Assembly (NCBI GenBank): GCA_009691135.1
Contig: SHVF01000003.1
Coordinates: 1 to 64,000, forward strand
Direction: 5' to 3'
Length of the DNA: 64,000 nt
Source of the DNA: Candidatus Planktophila sp.
Lineage (GTDB): Bacteria; Actinomycetota; Actinomycetes; Nanopelagicales; Nanopelagicaceae
Below the pieces are notes generated by a model. It was not told where the DNA came from, ran no database searches, and worked only from the letters and a program-made list of their open reading frames with translations. Shown in pieces: positions 49,038 through 58,858 of this stretch (positions are counted from its first letter, which is position 1; the number at the start of each line of letters is the position of its first letter). The position numbers were made by a program, and so were the translations under genes.

Positions 49038-50910
49038 CCGACTCTGAAGTAGAACTGTTCCACTCGACAATACTTCTTGCGATGTTCTGCGCCGTAATCC
49101 CGAGATCGTTCATGATTTCAGAACGCTTTGAGTGCTCAATAAATTCAAGCGGAATTCCAATTGAATGAATTGGCGTAGTTAAACCTGCATCACGGAACAT
49201 TTCAGATATTGAACTTGCAATACCGCCATGCTTAATGCCATCTTCTAAAACAACAACGCTCTTATATCTTTGAGCAATCGTCACAAGTGCGCTGGGAAGC
49301 GGCTTTACCCAACGAGGATCAATAACAGTTACACCAACACCTTCGCGATAAGCCATAGATGCGGCCTCTACTGAAATCGCAGCCATGGCACCGATGCTTA
49401 CCAAAAGTACATCTGCACTTTCCCCCCGATAAAGAACATCTATACCATCACGACGTTCAAAGGCTGGAATATCACTTTGCACGGCGCCCTTTGGATAGCG
49501 AACCATGGAAGGTGCGTTAGAAATATCAACTGCTTCGCGTAGCGTCTCTCGCAATCGAGCGGCATCACGCGGTGCGGCTACATGCATTGTTGGGACAATC
49601 CCGGTCAGCGCAAGATCCCATATACCGTGGTGAGATGGTCCATCATCACCCGTTACTCCGGCACGATCTAAAACAAAAGTGACTCCTGCCTTATGAAGTG
49701 CCACGTCGAGTAAGAGTTGATCAAATGCGCGGTTTAAGAATGTCGAATAAATTGCAACCACTGGATGCAGTCCTGCAAATGCCATACCCGCCGCACTCGT
49801 TACAGCGTGTTGTTCGGCTATACCGACATCAATTGTGCGACTTGGGAACTCTTTTTTAAAGGCAGACAAACCAGTTGGCCCGAGCATTGCCGCCGTGATA
49901 GCGACTATATCTTTGCGTTCACGCGCAATTTCAATTAATTCTTCAGAGAAAACTTTCGTCCAGCTTGTGACGCTCTTTGAAAGCGGCGCACCGGTTGCCG
50001 GATCAACTATGCCAACGGCATGGAATTTCTCGGCTTCATCATCCATCGCAGGCTTATGGCCACGTCCTTTTTCGGTAATCGCATGAATCAGCACAGGCTC
50101 ACCAAATACCTTAGCCTTCTGCAACGCTTTTTCCATTGCAGTTATGTCATGACCATCAATTGGCCCCATATATTTAAGGCCAAGATCTTCAAACATGCCT
50201 TGTGGGGCGACAATATCTTTAATACCTTTTTTCACGCCATGTAGCGTTTCATATATCGGAGTTCCAATAACTGGAGTCTTATGCAGAACATCTTTACCCC
50301 AGTCGAGAAAACGTTCATAACCACGAGTAAGGCGCAAAGTTGATAAGTAAGTGGCCAAGCCACCAATTGTTGGCGAATAAGAACGCTCGTTATCGTTAAC
50401 AATAATTACTAAGTTGCGAACTTCGGTTGCTGCAATGTTGTTAAGTGCTTCCCAAGACATGCCACCAGTAAGGGCGCCATCGCCTACAACTACAACTACG
50501 TGGCGATCGGTCTGACCAGTTTGCGCGAAGCCATAGGAAATCCCATCACCCCAAGAGAGCGCAGTTGACGCATGCGAATTCTCAATAACATCATGCTCAC
50601 TCTCGCTGCGATTTGGGTAACCCGCAATTCCGCCACGTTGGCGCAGACTATCAAAATCTGCCACACGCCCAGTGAGTATTTTGTGAACATAGGATTGATG
50701 GCCAGTATCAAAGAGCACAACATCACGCGGTGAATCAAAGATGCGATGAATTGCTAGAGTTAATTCAACAACGCCTAAGTTGGGACCTAAGTGTCCACCG
50801 GTCTTAGAAACTTTTTCAATCAAAAAATGGCGAATCTCTTCACTCAGAGCAATTAGTTGAGCGCTATCCAGAGCCTTAATATCGGCAGGACTTTTAATTG
50901 ACTCAAGCAT
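48988..50910 (-). CDS. dxs: 1-deoxy-D-xylulose-5-phosphate synthase
   Basis: TGHQSYVHKILTGR; GDGALTGGMSWEALNN; DRAGVTGDDGPSHHGIWDLA. Confidence 0.98.
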   Translation of the reverse strand: MLESIKSPADIKALDSAQLIALSEEIRHFLIEKVSKTGGHLGPNLGVVELTLAIHRIFDSPRDVVLFDTGHQSYVHKILTGRVADFDSLRQRGGIAGYPNRSESEHDVIENSHASTALSWGDGISYGFAQTGQTDRHVVVVVGDGALTGGMSWEALNNIAATEVRNLVIIVNDNERSYSPTIGGLATYLSTLRLTRGYERFLDWGKDVLHKTPVIGTPIYETLHGVKKGIKDIVAPQGMFEDLGLKYMGPIDGHDITAMEKALQKAKVFGEPVLIHAITEKGRGHKPAMDDEAEKFHAVGIVDPATGAPLSKSVTSWTKVFSEELIEIARERKDIVAITAAMLGPTGLSAFKKEFPSRTIDVGIAEQHAVTSAAGMAFAGLHPVVAIYSTFLNRAFDQLLLDVALHKAGVTFVLDRAGVTGDDGPSHHGIWDLALTGIVPTMHVAAPRDAARLRETLREAVDISNAPSMVRYPKGAVQSDIPAFERRDGIDVLYRGESADVLLVSIGAMAAISVEAASMAYREGVGVTVIDPRWVKPLPSALVTIAQRYKSVVVLEDGIKHGGIASSISEMFRDAGLTTPIHSIGIPLEFIEHSKRSEIMNDLGITAQNIARSIVEWNSSTSESAMEEMQYPVNESADRK

Positions 50911-50981
50911 GGCTAAAGTCTAGTTTGCGATCCCTTTTTTCGCGATATTTACGCGAGCAGCGAGCAATCTCTACCCCCCGA

Positions 50982-53639
50982 TTACTGCAGTAATTGGCGG
51001 AGTACATACTGCATGATCCCGCCATGGCGATAATAATCACCTTCACCTGGCGTATCGATACGCACCTTTGCTTTGAAGGTCTTATCCCCTGCACTGACTT
51101 TCACTTCTTTAGGAACGCCACCGTTATTTAGTTCGGTTATGCCAGAGATCGCAAATGTCTCACTTCCTGAGAGACCAAGTGATTTCGCGGTGTCTCCATC
51201 ATTAAATTGCAGCGGCAGGACTCCCATTCCAATTAAGTTTGAACGGTGGATACGTTCAAAACTTTCTGCAATGACAGCGCGCACTCCAAGAAGTGCGGTG
51301 CCTTTTGCCGCCCAGTCGCGCGAAGAACCAGATCCGTATTCCTTACCCGCCAAAATAATTAGCGGAACGCCCGCGCTTTGATAAGAAACGGATGCATCGT
51401 AAATCGTTTCTTGATCTCCACCACTTAGGAAATTTCTGGTAAAGCCACCTTCGACTCCATCTAACAACAAATTCTTTAGGCGAATATTGGCAAAAGTTCC
51501 ACGGATCATCACTTCGTGATTTCCGCGACGAGAGCCGTAAGAGTTGAAGTCAGCACGAGCAACGTTTTGTGCTTCCAAATACTTGCCAGCGGGAGAATCG
51601 GCTCTAATATTTCCAGCTGGAGAAATGTGGTCTGTTGTTACGGAATCTCCCAAAATTAACAGCACTCGTGCTCCAGCAATATCTGTAACTGGCGTTGGAT
51701 TAACTGGCATGCCATCAAAGTAAGGAGGCTTGCGCACATAAGTAGACTGCGCATCCCACTCGAAAGTTTTACCAGTTGGCGTATCTAGAGACTTCCAGCG
51801 GTGATCACCATCAAAGACCGTTGCATAATCTTTCTTGAACATTTCAGAGGAGATTGAAGAATCAATCACCTCCTGAATCTCTTGCGCACTTGGCCAAATC
51901 TCCGCTAGGAGAACTTCCTTGCCATCTTTATCGGTACCAAGTGAATCTTTTTCAAAATCATGGTTCATGGTTCCAGCTAGCGCGTATGCAACAACTAGCG
52001 GAGGCGAGGCGAGGTAGTTCATCTTCACATCAGGGCTGATGCGACCCTCAAAGTTTCGGTTGCCCGATAGCACGGCGGTTACCGCTAAATCATGCTCATT
52101 TACTGACTTACTAATCTCTATTGGCAACGGACCCGAGTTGCCGATACAAGTTACACAACCGTAGCCAACTAAGTTAAAGCCAAGGGCTTCCATGTACTGG
52201 GTAAGTCCTGCCCGGTCATAATAATCAGTAACTACTTTTGATCCAGGAGCAAGCGTTGTCTTTACCCAAGGCTTGGATACGAGCCCGCGTTCTACCGCCT
52301 TCTTGGCAAGTAGCGCCGCGCCAATCATTACTGATGGATTAGAAGTATTTGTGCAAGATGTAATTGATGCAATTACAACATCACCATTTTTAATTGTTGT
52401 GGCTTTGCTTCCAACGTTTACGGGATAAGCCTCTTTGCCAGTCTTACCTGTGAAGTAGGTAGGCAGAACTTTTTCAAATGAACTCTTTGATGCGCTCAGT
52501 GAAATGCGATCTTGCGGGCGCTTTGGTCCAGAAATTGAAGGAACAACTGTCGAAAGATCGAGTTCGATATGCTCTGAAAAACGTGGCGTAACATTCGGGT
52601 CATGCCACATTCCTTGCGCCTTGGCATACTGCTCAACAAGTGCGATTTGATCTTCGCTGCGACCGGTCAATCGCAAATAATGCAAGGTTTCGTCATCGAT
52701 TGGGAAGATGGCACAAGTTGAACCGTATTCGGGACTCATATTGCCAATTGTCGTGCGGTTAGCCATTGGAACTGAGACCACACCTGGACCGTAAAATTCC
52801 ACAAACTTTCCGACAACTCCGTGCTTTCGTAACATCTCTGTGATAGTTAGCGCCATATCTGTAGCAGTTGTTCCGACAGGAAGTGATCCGCTTAATTTAA
52901 ATCCGACAACGCGTGGAATTAACATCGATACTGGCTGACCAAGTAACGCTGCTTCCGCCTCGATTCCGCCTACGCCCCAGCCAAGGACGCCGAGTCCATT
53001 GACCATAGTTGTATGGGAATCAGTACCGACAACGGTATCTGGATAAGCGCGTAAAACTCCGTTTACGGTACGAGTCATAACAACTCGTGCCAAGTATTCG
53101 ATATTTACTTGGTGAACAATTCCGGTTCCTGGTGGAACAACTTTAAATTCATCAAAGGCGCTTTGCCCCCAGCGCAAGAAGCGATAACGCTCGCGATTGC
53201 GTTTGTATTCAATATCAGTGTTCTTCTCAAATGAATCTTTGGTCCCGAAAACATCTGCAATAACTGAGTGGTCAATAACGAGTTCTGCAGGTGCCAGTGG
53301 GTTTACTTTTGCTGGGTCTCCCCCAAGATCAACAATTGCCTCGCGCATAGTTGCTAAATCAACGATGCAAGGAACTCCAGTAAAATCTTGCATGATGACG
53401 CGCGCTGGAGTGAATTGAATTTCGGTATCTGGCTCAACTAATGGATCCCATTGCGCCAGAGCCTTGATATGTTCGGCAGTGATATTTGCGCCATCTTCCG
53501 TGCGAAGTAAATTCTCTAGAAGGACTTTAAGCGAGAATGGCAGGTTGGTTGCTCCTTCGACCTTGGAGATATCAAATATTTCAAAGTCTTTTCCAGCAAC
53601 GTTTAAATTCTTCTTGGCACCTAACGAATTCTTACTCAT
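50982..53639 (-). CDS. acnA: Aconitate hydratase
   Basis: [54 protein letters not shown]. Confidence 0.98.
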   Translation of the reverse strand: MSKNSLGAKKNLNVAGKDFEIFDISKVEGATNLPFSLKVLLENLLRTEDGANITAEHIKALAQWDPLVEPDTEIQFTPARVIMQDFTGVPCIVDLATMREAIVDLGGDPAKVNPLAPAELVIDHSVIADVFGTKDSFEKNTDIEYKRNRERYRFLRWGQSAFDEFKVVPPGTGIVHQVNIEYLARVVMTRTVNGVLRAYPDTVVGTDSHTTMVNGLGVLGWGVGGIEAEAALLGQPVSMLIPRVVGFKLSGSLPVGTTATDMALTITEMLRKHGVVGKFVEFYGPGVVSVPMANRTTIGNMSPEYGSTCAIFPIDDETLHYLRLTGRSEDQIALVEQYAKAQGMWHDPNVTPRFSEHIELDLSTVVPSISGPKRPQDRISLSASKSSFEKVLPTYFTGKTGKEAYPVNVGSKATTIKNGDVVIASITSCTNTSNPSVMIGAALLAKKAVERGLVSKPWVKTTLAPGSKVVTDYYDRAGLTQYMEALGFNLVGYGCVTCIGNSGPLPIEISKSVNEHDLAVTAVLSGNRNFEGRISPDVKMNYLASPPLVVAYALAGTMNHDFEKDSLGTDKDGKEVLLAEIWPSAQEIQEVIDSSISSEMFKKDYATVFDGDHRWKSLDTPTGKTFEWDAQSTYVRKPPYFDGMPVNPTPVTDIAGARVLLILGDSVTTDHISPAGNIRADSPAGKYLEAQNVARADFNSYGSRRGNHEVMIRGTFANIRLKNLLLDGVEGGFTRNFLSGGDQETIYDASVSYQSAGVPLIILAGKEYGSGSSRDWAAKGTALLGVRAVIAESFERIHRSNLIGMGVLPLQFNDGDTAKSLGLSGSETFAISGITELNNGGVPKEVKVSAGDKTFKAKVRIDTPGEGDYYRHGGIMQYVLRQLLQ

Positions 53640-53669
53640 ATATTTTCCTCAACTCATTTTATCTTGACA

Positions 53670-54908
53670 TCAAGATACCTTAGTTGGAGCAAATAACGCA
53701 ACAGATTCGATGTGGTGTGTCATAGGGAATAGGTCAAAAGCACGCATTTGCTGCAATTTATATCCCGCTTCCCCTAAGTATGTTGTATCTCGCGCTAAGG
53801 CGGCTGGATCACAGGCGATGTAAACAATGGATCTTGGCGCTAGCGCAACCATTGCAGTAACTACATCTTTACCCGCACCCTCGCGCGGCGGATCAAGGAC
53901 TATGACATCTGCTTTAGAAAAACGCGGCAGTAACTTTGCAACATCGCCTGTGTGGACTAAAACATTTGAGAAATTTGCAAAATTACGTATCGCATCAGCG
54001 GTCGCACTCTTGCTACCTTCGACCAGATCAACGCTTCCAGAATCTCCAACCGCTTCTAGAAATTGTGAAGTAAATAGACCGACCCCACCATATAGATCCA
54101 GAACTTTGTCACCTGGCTGCAATTTTGCATATTCCAGCAGAGCTTTTGCAAGAACGGTGGGTGCTAATTTGTGACTCTGCCAAAAGGAGCGCTGGGAAAC
54201 TTCTAAGGCAAATCCATTTACTTCATACTTTCCGACATCAGGGCCTTCGCTGGTACGGACAGGTGAGTCATCTCGAGAATAGCCAGTCGCAATCGTGCGT
54301 TCTCCAGTTGAAGAGATCGAAACTTCAACTCGTAAATCGCCTTTCCAACGCCTGGAGCTAAGTTCTTGATATTTCATTTCGGGTGTAAGAATTCGACAAT
54401 CACTGACCGGTATTACCTTGTTGCTGCGTGCCTGCTTGAATCCCAAATCTCCATTGCGCGTTGTTACGCCATTAAAACGAGTTCGATAGCCAAGGGCAGC
54501 ACCAACCTCTTCAACATCAACTTTGATATCTTGCTTAGCAATTCTAAAAAATTGCTCTGTGATTACCTCACTCTTTAACTGGCGTTGACGAGGTAGCGAA
54601 ATATGTTGAAAATCGCAGCCACCACAACCTGCGCGGTGCGCAAATTGACAAGGTGCACTCACACGATCGGGCGATGGAGTAATAACCGAGACTACATCGG
54701 CGCGATTAAATGAACTTCCAATACCGGTGATTTCTATTTCTACCTCTTCGCCCGGAATTCCGTGGCGTACAAAAATCACAGCGCCCAGGTGTCGAACAAT
54801 GAAGTGGCCACCATGTGCCACTTTTTCAACAGTGACCGTATAACGATCTCCAACCGCGAGGTCTACACGATCTGCAGGATTTCGTGGGTTAGCCTCTTTT
54901 GATGTCAT
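53670..54908 (-). CDS. Class I SAM-dependent RNA methyltransferase (TRAM + TrmA/RumA-like)
   Basis: TRAM N-terminus (VEKVAHGGHFIVRH); CxxxxGCGGCDFQH; VLDLYGGVGLFT; VYIACDPAALARD. Confidence 0.92.
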   Translation of the reverse strand: MTSKEANPRNPADRVDLAVGDRYTVTVEKVAHGGHFIVRHLGAVIFVRHGIPGEEVEIEITGIGSSFNRADVVSVITPSPDRVSAPCQFAHRAGCGGCDFQHISLPRQRQLKSEVITEQFFRIAKQDIKVDVEEVGAALGYRTRFNGVTTRNGDLGFKQARSNKVIPVSDCRILTPEMKYQELSSRRWKGDLRVEVSISSTGERTIATGYSRDDSPVRTSEGPDVGKYEVNGFALEVSQRSFWQSHKLAPTVLAKALLEYAKLQPGDKVLDLYGGVGLFTSQFLEAVGDSGSVDLVEGSKSATADAIRNFANFSNVLVHTGDVAKLLPRFSKADVIVLDPPREGAGKDVVTAMVALAPRSIVYIACDPAALARDTTYLGEAGYKLQQMRAFDLFPMTHHIESVALFAPTKVS

Positions 54909-54940
54909 AAAGCCAAGCCTAAGGGGGTAGTGTTGACCTT

Positions 54941-55606
54941 GTGCACGTTGTGATTATGGGATGCGGTCGCGTTGGTTCTTCTTTAGCCACCGAACTTGAA
55001 GCCGCTGGACATTCAGTTGCGATAATTGACCAATCTCGCGAAGCTTTTCGTCGTCTTGGCCCTGACTTTAAAGGTCGCACCATCTCAGGCGTGGGTTTCG
55101 ATCGCGATACTTTGCTGGAGGCAGGGATCGAAACTGCTGATGCCTTTGCAGCTGTAAGCAATGGCGATAATTCAAATATTTTAGCAGCGCGAGTGGCTCG
55201 GGAAACTTATGGCGTTGCAAATGTAGTTGCTCGAATTTATGATCCAGGTCGTGCAGAAATTTATCAACGCCTTGGCATTCCAACAGTTGCCACAGTTATT
55301 TGGGCAACAGATCAAATTTTGCGTCGCCTTGTTCCGGAAGGATCACGTTCTGAATGGCGCGATGCCAGCGGATCGATACAACTTTGTGAGATGCATCCTC
55401 ATAAAGATTGGTTTGGATCACCAATTGCAGAACTTGAAGCCAGAACCGAGTCCCGGGTCGCCTTCATTACTCGACTAGGTGAAGGTCTAATTCCAGATAC
55501 TCACACTGTTCTTCAAGAAGGCGATCTAATTCACGTAACTGTGCGCGATGAGGATATTGGCAAAGTCGAGGAAATTTTGGCGCGCTCTCCGAAGGATCAT
55601 TCATGA
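54941..55606 (+). CDS. trkA: TrkA-type K+ uptake regulatory RCK protein (1)
   Basis: VVIMGCGRVGSSLATELEAAGHSVAIID; GVGFDRDTLLEAGIETADAF; GTG start. Confidence 0.9.
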   Translation: MHVVIMGCGRVGSSLATELEAAGHSVAIIDQSREAFRRLGPDFKGRTISGVGFDRDTLLEAGIETADAFAAVSNGDNSNILAARVARETYGVANVVARIYDPGRAEIYQRLGIPTVATVIWATDQILRRLVPEGSRSEWRDASGSIQLCEMHPHKDWFGSPIAELEARTESRVAFITRLGEGLIPDTHTVLQEGDLIHVTVRDEDIGKVEEILARSPKDHS

Positions 55607-56262
55607 GAATTGCTATCGCAGGAGCCGGAAATGTTGGCCGAGCAATCGCGCGCGAACTTCTAGATAACGGTCACCAAGTACTTCTTATCGACCGTGATCC
55701 TAAAGCGCTCAAAATGGAATCTGTTCCCGATGCTGAATGGTTGATGGCTGATGCATGTGAGATTACTTCGCTGGACAAGGCAGTTCTAAATAACTGCCAG
55801 GTTTTGGTTGCCGCAACTGGTGATGACAAAGTTAATTTGGTTGCATCTTTGCTTGCTAAGACAGAATATGGTGTTCCCCGCGTTGTCGCGCGTATTAATC
55901 ATCCAAAGAATGAATGGCTATTTGATTCTTCATGGGGTGTAGATGTTGCGGTGTCGACTCCAAGAATAATTTCAGCCCTCGTTGAAGAAGCGGTCAGCGT
56001 TGGCGATGTTGTTCGCTTATTCTCATTCCGAAAGGGGCAAGCCAACTTAGTCGAGTTAACGCTGCCTGATACTTCTAGTTGTATCGGAAAGACAGTTGAG
56101 GAAATTGAGCTTCCAGATGATGCTTCATTGGCGGCCATTGTTCGCGATGGACGAGTAATCACACCGACTCCAACAGATGTTTTCAGCGCAGGTGACGAAC
56201 TTCTATTTGTTGCTTCAACAACTGCTGAAGGTTTAATCAAATCCTGCTTTATTGCTGGCTAA
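55603..56262 (+). CDS. trkA: TrkA-type K+ uptake regulatory RCK protein (2)
   Basis: IAIAGAGNVGRAIARELLDNGHQVLLIDRDP; TrkA_C tail; 4-nt overlap. Confidence 0.9.
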   Translation: MRIAIAGAGNVGRAIARELLDNGHQVLLIDRDPKALKMESVPDAEWLMADACEITSLDKAVLNNCQVLVAATGDDKVNLVASLLAKTEYGVPRVVARINHPKNEWLFDSSWGVDVAVSTPRIISALVEEAVSVGDVVRLFSFRKGQANLVELTLPDTSSCIGKTVEEIELPDDASLAAIVRDGRVITPTPTDVFSAGDELLFVASTTAEGLIKSCFIAG

Positions 56263-56284
56263 CTACCTTATTGCTGGCTAACTA
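56249..56284. repeat. Short tandem duplication (17-nt match, 19-nt period) across the trkA2 stop
   Basis: ttattgctggctaacta cc ttattgctggctaacta. Confidence 0.95.
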
Positions 56285-56917
56285 ATTGTGTGATTTAGTT
56301 GTTGGCACGCTCTTTAAAATCATCCACGAACCATAAGCGGTTGCTAAAAAGAGTGGGTACCCCATTGCCAGGTTTACCGTTCCAAGTAAATTAACGTTAC
56401 CGCTTCTATAAATTGGGTACTGCACTGCAATTCGCGTAAAGAACATCAAGACCCAGAGCCAGCTTGCTCGCTTGTAGGCGCGGGCACGAGCAGGATCTTT
56501 GCGCCAAGTTAAGTTCTCGCCCAAAATGGGACCTAAAAGAACTCCCAATATCGGCCAACCTGCCAGATTTGCGAGTAAGTACACGCTTCCGTAACCCAAG
56601 TTTGTTAGTAACTTCGGAATATATAGATCACTCGCGTTACCAGTTCGATTAGCAAACCAGGCACAGATTAGAGAGCCGATGAGCCCCGAGATTGCATGTT
56701 GAATAGTGTCGCGCTTTACTAAGCGAATAATTGTCAACGCAGCCGAGACGATAAGGGAGGCGATCAAAGCCGGGCGCAGACCACCGGCCACGTTAAAGAC
56801 AACTAGGAAAATAATTGAAGGAATACCGGAATCGATTAAACCTTTCTTGCCGCCAAAAGCAGCTAGGACTTTATCTTTATCGGCTCTTTCGCCTCCGCTG
56901 GGTATCTGGCTCATCAT
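56282..56917 (-). CDS. DUF3159 family membrane protein
   Basis: FNVAGGLRPALIASLIVSAALTIIRLVKRDTIQHAISGLIGSLICAWFANRTGNA. Confidence 0.9.
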   Translation of the reverse strand: MMSQIPSGGERADKDKVLAAFGGKKGLIDSGIPSIIFLVVFNVAGGLRPALIASLIVSAALTIIRLVKRDTIQHAISGLIGSLICAWFANRTGNASDLYIPKLLTNLGYGSVYLLANLAGWPILGVLLGPILGENLTWRKDPARARAYKRASWLWVLMFFTRIAVQYPIYRSGNVNLLGTVNLAMGYPLFLATAYGSWMILKSVPTTKSHN

Positions 56918-57351
56918 CTTCCAGTTGACCCAAATCCACCGGCGCCGCGACCGGATCCTGGCAAATTTTCTACTTCTACAAAGTCGGCACGTTCTACTTG
57001 TTGAATAACTAATTGCGCGATTCGATCTCCACGTTTAAATGTAATACTCTCTTTAGGATCGTGATTAATTAGAATTATCTGTAACTCACCACGGTAGCCT
57101 GCATCAACTGTTCCCGGAGCATTCACCATGGTCACACCGTGCTTAATTGCTAACCCAGATCTGGGATGGACCAGCGCAACATAACCATTGGGTAGCGCAA
57201 TTGAGATTCCTGTTGGAACAAGAGCTCGTTCACCGGGAGCCAGAGTTACATCCACTCGGGCGACCAAATCAGCGCCTGCATCTCCGCCTTTGGCATAAGT
57301 TGGCAAGGGCAAGTCAGGATCTAAACGAGTAACCAGAACTTTTACGCCCAT
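56914..57351 (-). CDS. dut: dUTP diphosphatase
   Basis: YAKGGDAGADL; HPRSGLAIKHGVTMVNAPGTVDAGYRGE; GRGAGGFGSTG. Confidence 0.97.
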   Translation of the reverse strand: MGVKVLVTRLDPDLPLPTYAKGGDAGADLVARVDVTLAPGERALVPTGISIALPNGYVALVHPRSGLAIKHGVTMVNAPGTVDAGYRGELQIILINHDPKESITFKRGDRIAQLVIQQVERADFVEVENLPGSGRGAGGFGSTGR

Positions 57352-57935
57352 TATGGATTGATCTCAAATTCAGGATCCACAAATGCCAAGATCTCTGGGG
57401 TCTTTGCAATATGTTCTAAATATTCTTTAGGAGCATTTTCTAAGAAGTGCGACATCGGAACGACTACAAATAGCGCCGCCGCTTTAATTGCTATTTCACC
57501 ATCTGCACCACCAAGGCGTCCTTCAGCAGCGGTGTAAACCTTGCGATTAACCTGGCCGGTAATTCGTGCCGTTATGTGAATCGTTGTTCCCATCGGAACT
57601 GGCTTTAGAAAATCAGTTTCTAACCGTGCCGTCACTGCGGGAGCGCGAATTAGCCACATCAACTTTCCAAGTGCTTCATCGAATGCAAGTGATAACAAAC
57701 CGCCATGTGCCAAACCTGGAGCGCCTTGATGATTTTCAGTAACTGTGAACTCTGCGGTTAGATCTGCGCCAGCGCCAGCGTGCGCAACTAAATGCAATCC
57801 GGTCGGATGCAATTCACCACAACCAAAGCAATGGCCAAAGTGAGATGGAATTTTGGTTCCGATCTCGGGAGCTTTGGGGTGGCGATCTGGAATGATCACT
57901 CCTTCTGGAGGCGTGGTGCTTGCTACTCGACTCAT
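57351..57935 (-). CDS. PaaI-like hotdog thioesterase
   Basis: FGCGELHPTGLHL; HQGAPGLAHGGLLSLAFDEALG. Confidence 0.9.
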   Translation of the reverse strand: MSRVASTTPPEGVIIPDRHPKAPEIGTKIPSHFGHCFGCGELHPTGLHLVAHAGAGADLTAEFTVTENHQGAPGLAHGGLLSLAFDEALGKLMWLIRAPAVTARLETDFLKPVPMGTTIHITARITGQVNRKVYTAAEGRLGGADGEIAIKAAALFVVVPMSHFLENAPKEYLEHIAKTPEILAFVDPEFEINP

Positions 57936-57941
57936 GCGCTC

Positions 57942-57947
57942 ACTTTA
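57942..57947 (-). promoter_or_regulatory. -10 box TAAAGT 6 nt before PaaI-like gene start
   Basis: minus strand taaagt-gagcgc-ATG. Confidence 0.65.
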
Positions 57948-57954
57948 CTTGATC

Positions 57955-57960
57955 TAGACT
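57955..57960 (+). promoter_or_regulatory. -10 box TAGACT 6 nt before DUF3093 gene start
   Basis: tagact-gcgatt-GTG. Confidence 0.65.
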
Positions 57961-57966
57961 GCGATT

Positions 57967-58401
57967 GTGATATTCACGGAAGTACTCCGCCCGCCTATCT
58001 GGGTGCTCGCCTTTATTTATTTCATGTTTTTATCGCTCGTAATCGCAATCTGGGCTGCTTTGGACACAACTGCGACGATTGTTACTTTCGCCATAGCGAC
58101 ATTAGCTATCCCCTTCATTGCCCAATCCTTAACCTCAAGGATTCGCGTAGATCAGAACGAATTGCGAATAGATAAGTCGCACATTGAACTTAAGTACTTA
58201 GGAAAAGTTACAGTCTTGGATTCTGATGCGATGCGCTTATTGCGTACGCGAGATGCCGACCCTGCAGCATTCTTAGCGATTAAATTCTGGACTTCTAAGG
58301 GAATCAAAATTGAAGTAAATGATCCGCGCGATTCCACACCTTATTGGCTTATAACGAGCAAACGCGGCGAGAAACTCGCCGCGTTGCTTACAAAACAGTA
58401 A
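57967..58401 (+). CDS. DUF3093 family protein
   Basis: TM segments plus VDQNELRIDKSHIELKYLGKV and WLITSKRGEKLAALL. Confidence 0.87.
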   Translation: MIFTEVLRPPIWVLAFIYFMFLSLVIAIWAALDTTATIVTFAIATLAIPFIAQSLTSRIRVDQNELRIDKSHIELKYLGKVTVLDSDAMRLLRTRDADPAAFLAIKFWTSKGIKIEVNDPRDSTPYWLITSKRGEKLAALLTKQ

Positions 58402-58406
58402 TTAGA

Positions 58407-58703
58407 TCAACTGCACTCTTTGCATACTGCCTTGGACCCTTCGCCCTTTGCAAGCTGAGTTATGTGATGCACCAAGAAACAACGTGAACAAGTAAATTCG
58501 TCTGTTTGCTTTGGAACTACTCGGACTGCAAGTTCTTCACCAGATAAATCTGCGCCAGGAAGTTCGAGATTTTCTGCCGCCTCTGCTTCATCGACATCAA
58601 TCTGTCCGGATTGAGCATCGACACGCTTTGCCTTTAACTCTTCTAGCGACTCCTCGTGGAGTTCCTCATCCGTTTTTCGGGGGGTGTCGTAATCTGTTGC
58701 CAC
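58407..58703 (-). CDS. DUF4193 family protein (putative Zn ribbon)
   Basis: GTG start giving (V)ATDYDTPRKTDEELHEESLEELKAKR...; CSRCFLVHHITQLAKGEGSKAVCKEC. Confidence 0.9.
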   Translation of the reverse strand: MATDYDTPRKTDEELHEESLEELKAKRVDAQSGQIDVDEAEAAENLELPGADLSGEELAVRVVPKQTDEFTCSRCFLVHHITQLAKGEGSKAVCKECS

Positions 58704-58858
58704 TGCTCTCACCTCACTTCCACCAATTAAAAACCTCTTCTCCATTGAGAAAGGCTGAACGGGCGCATAATTGCGCATTTACCCGATATTTGTTGTTACA
58801 ACCTTCGGCGTGTCGCATATATTCCCGCTTTTCAAAGGTGATTTACGCACCAATGGCC

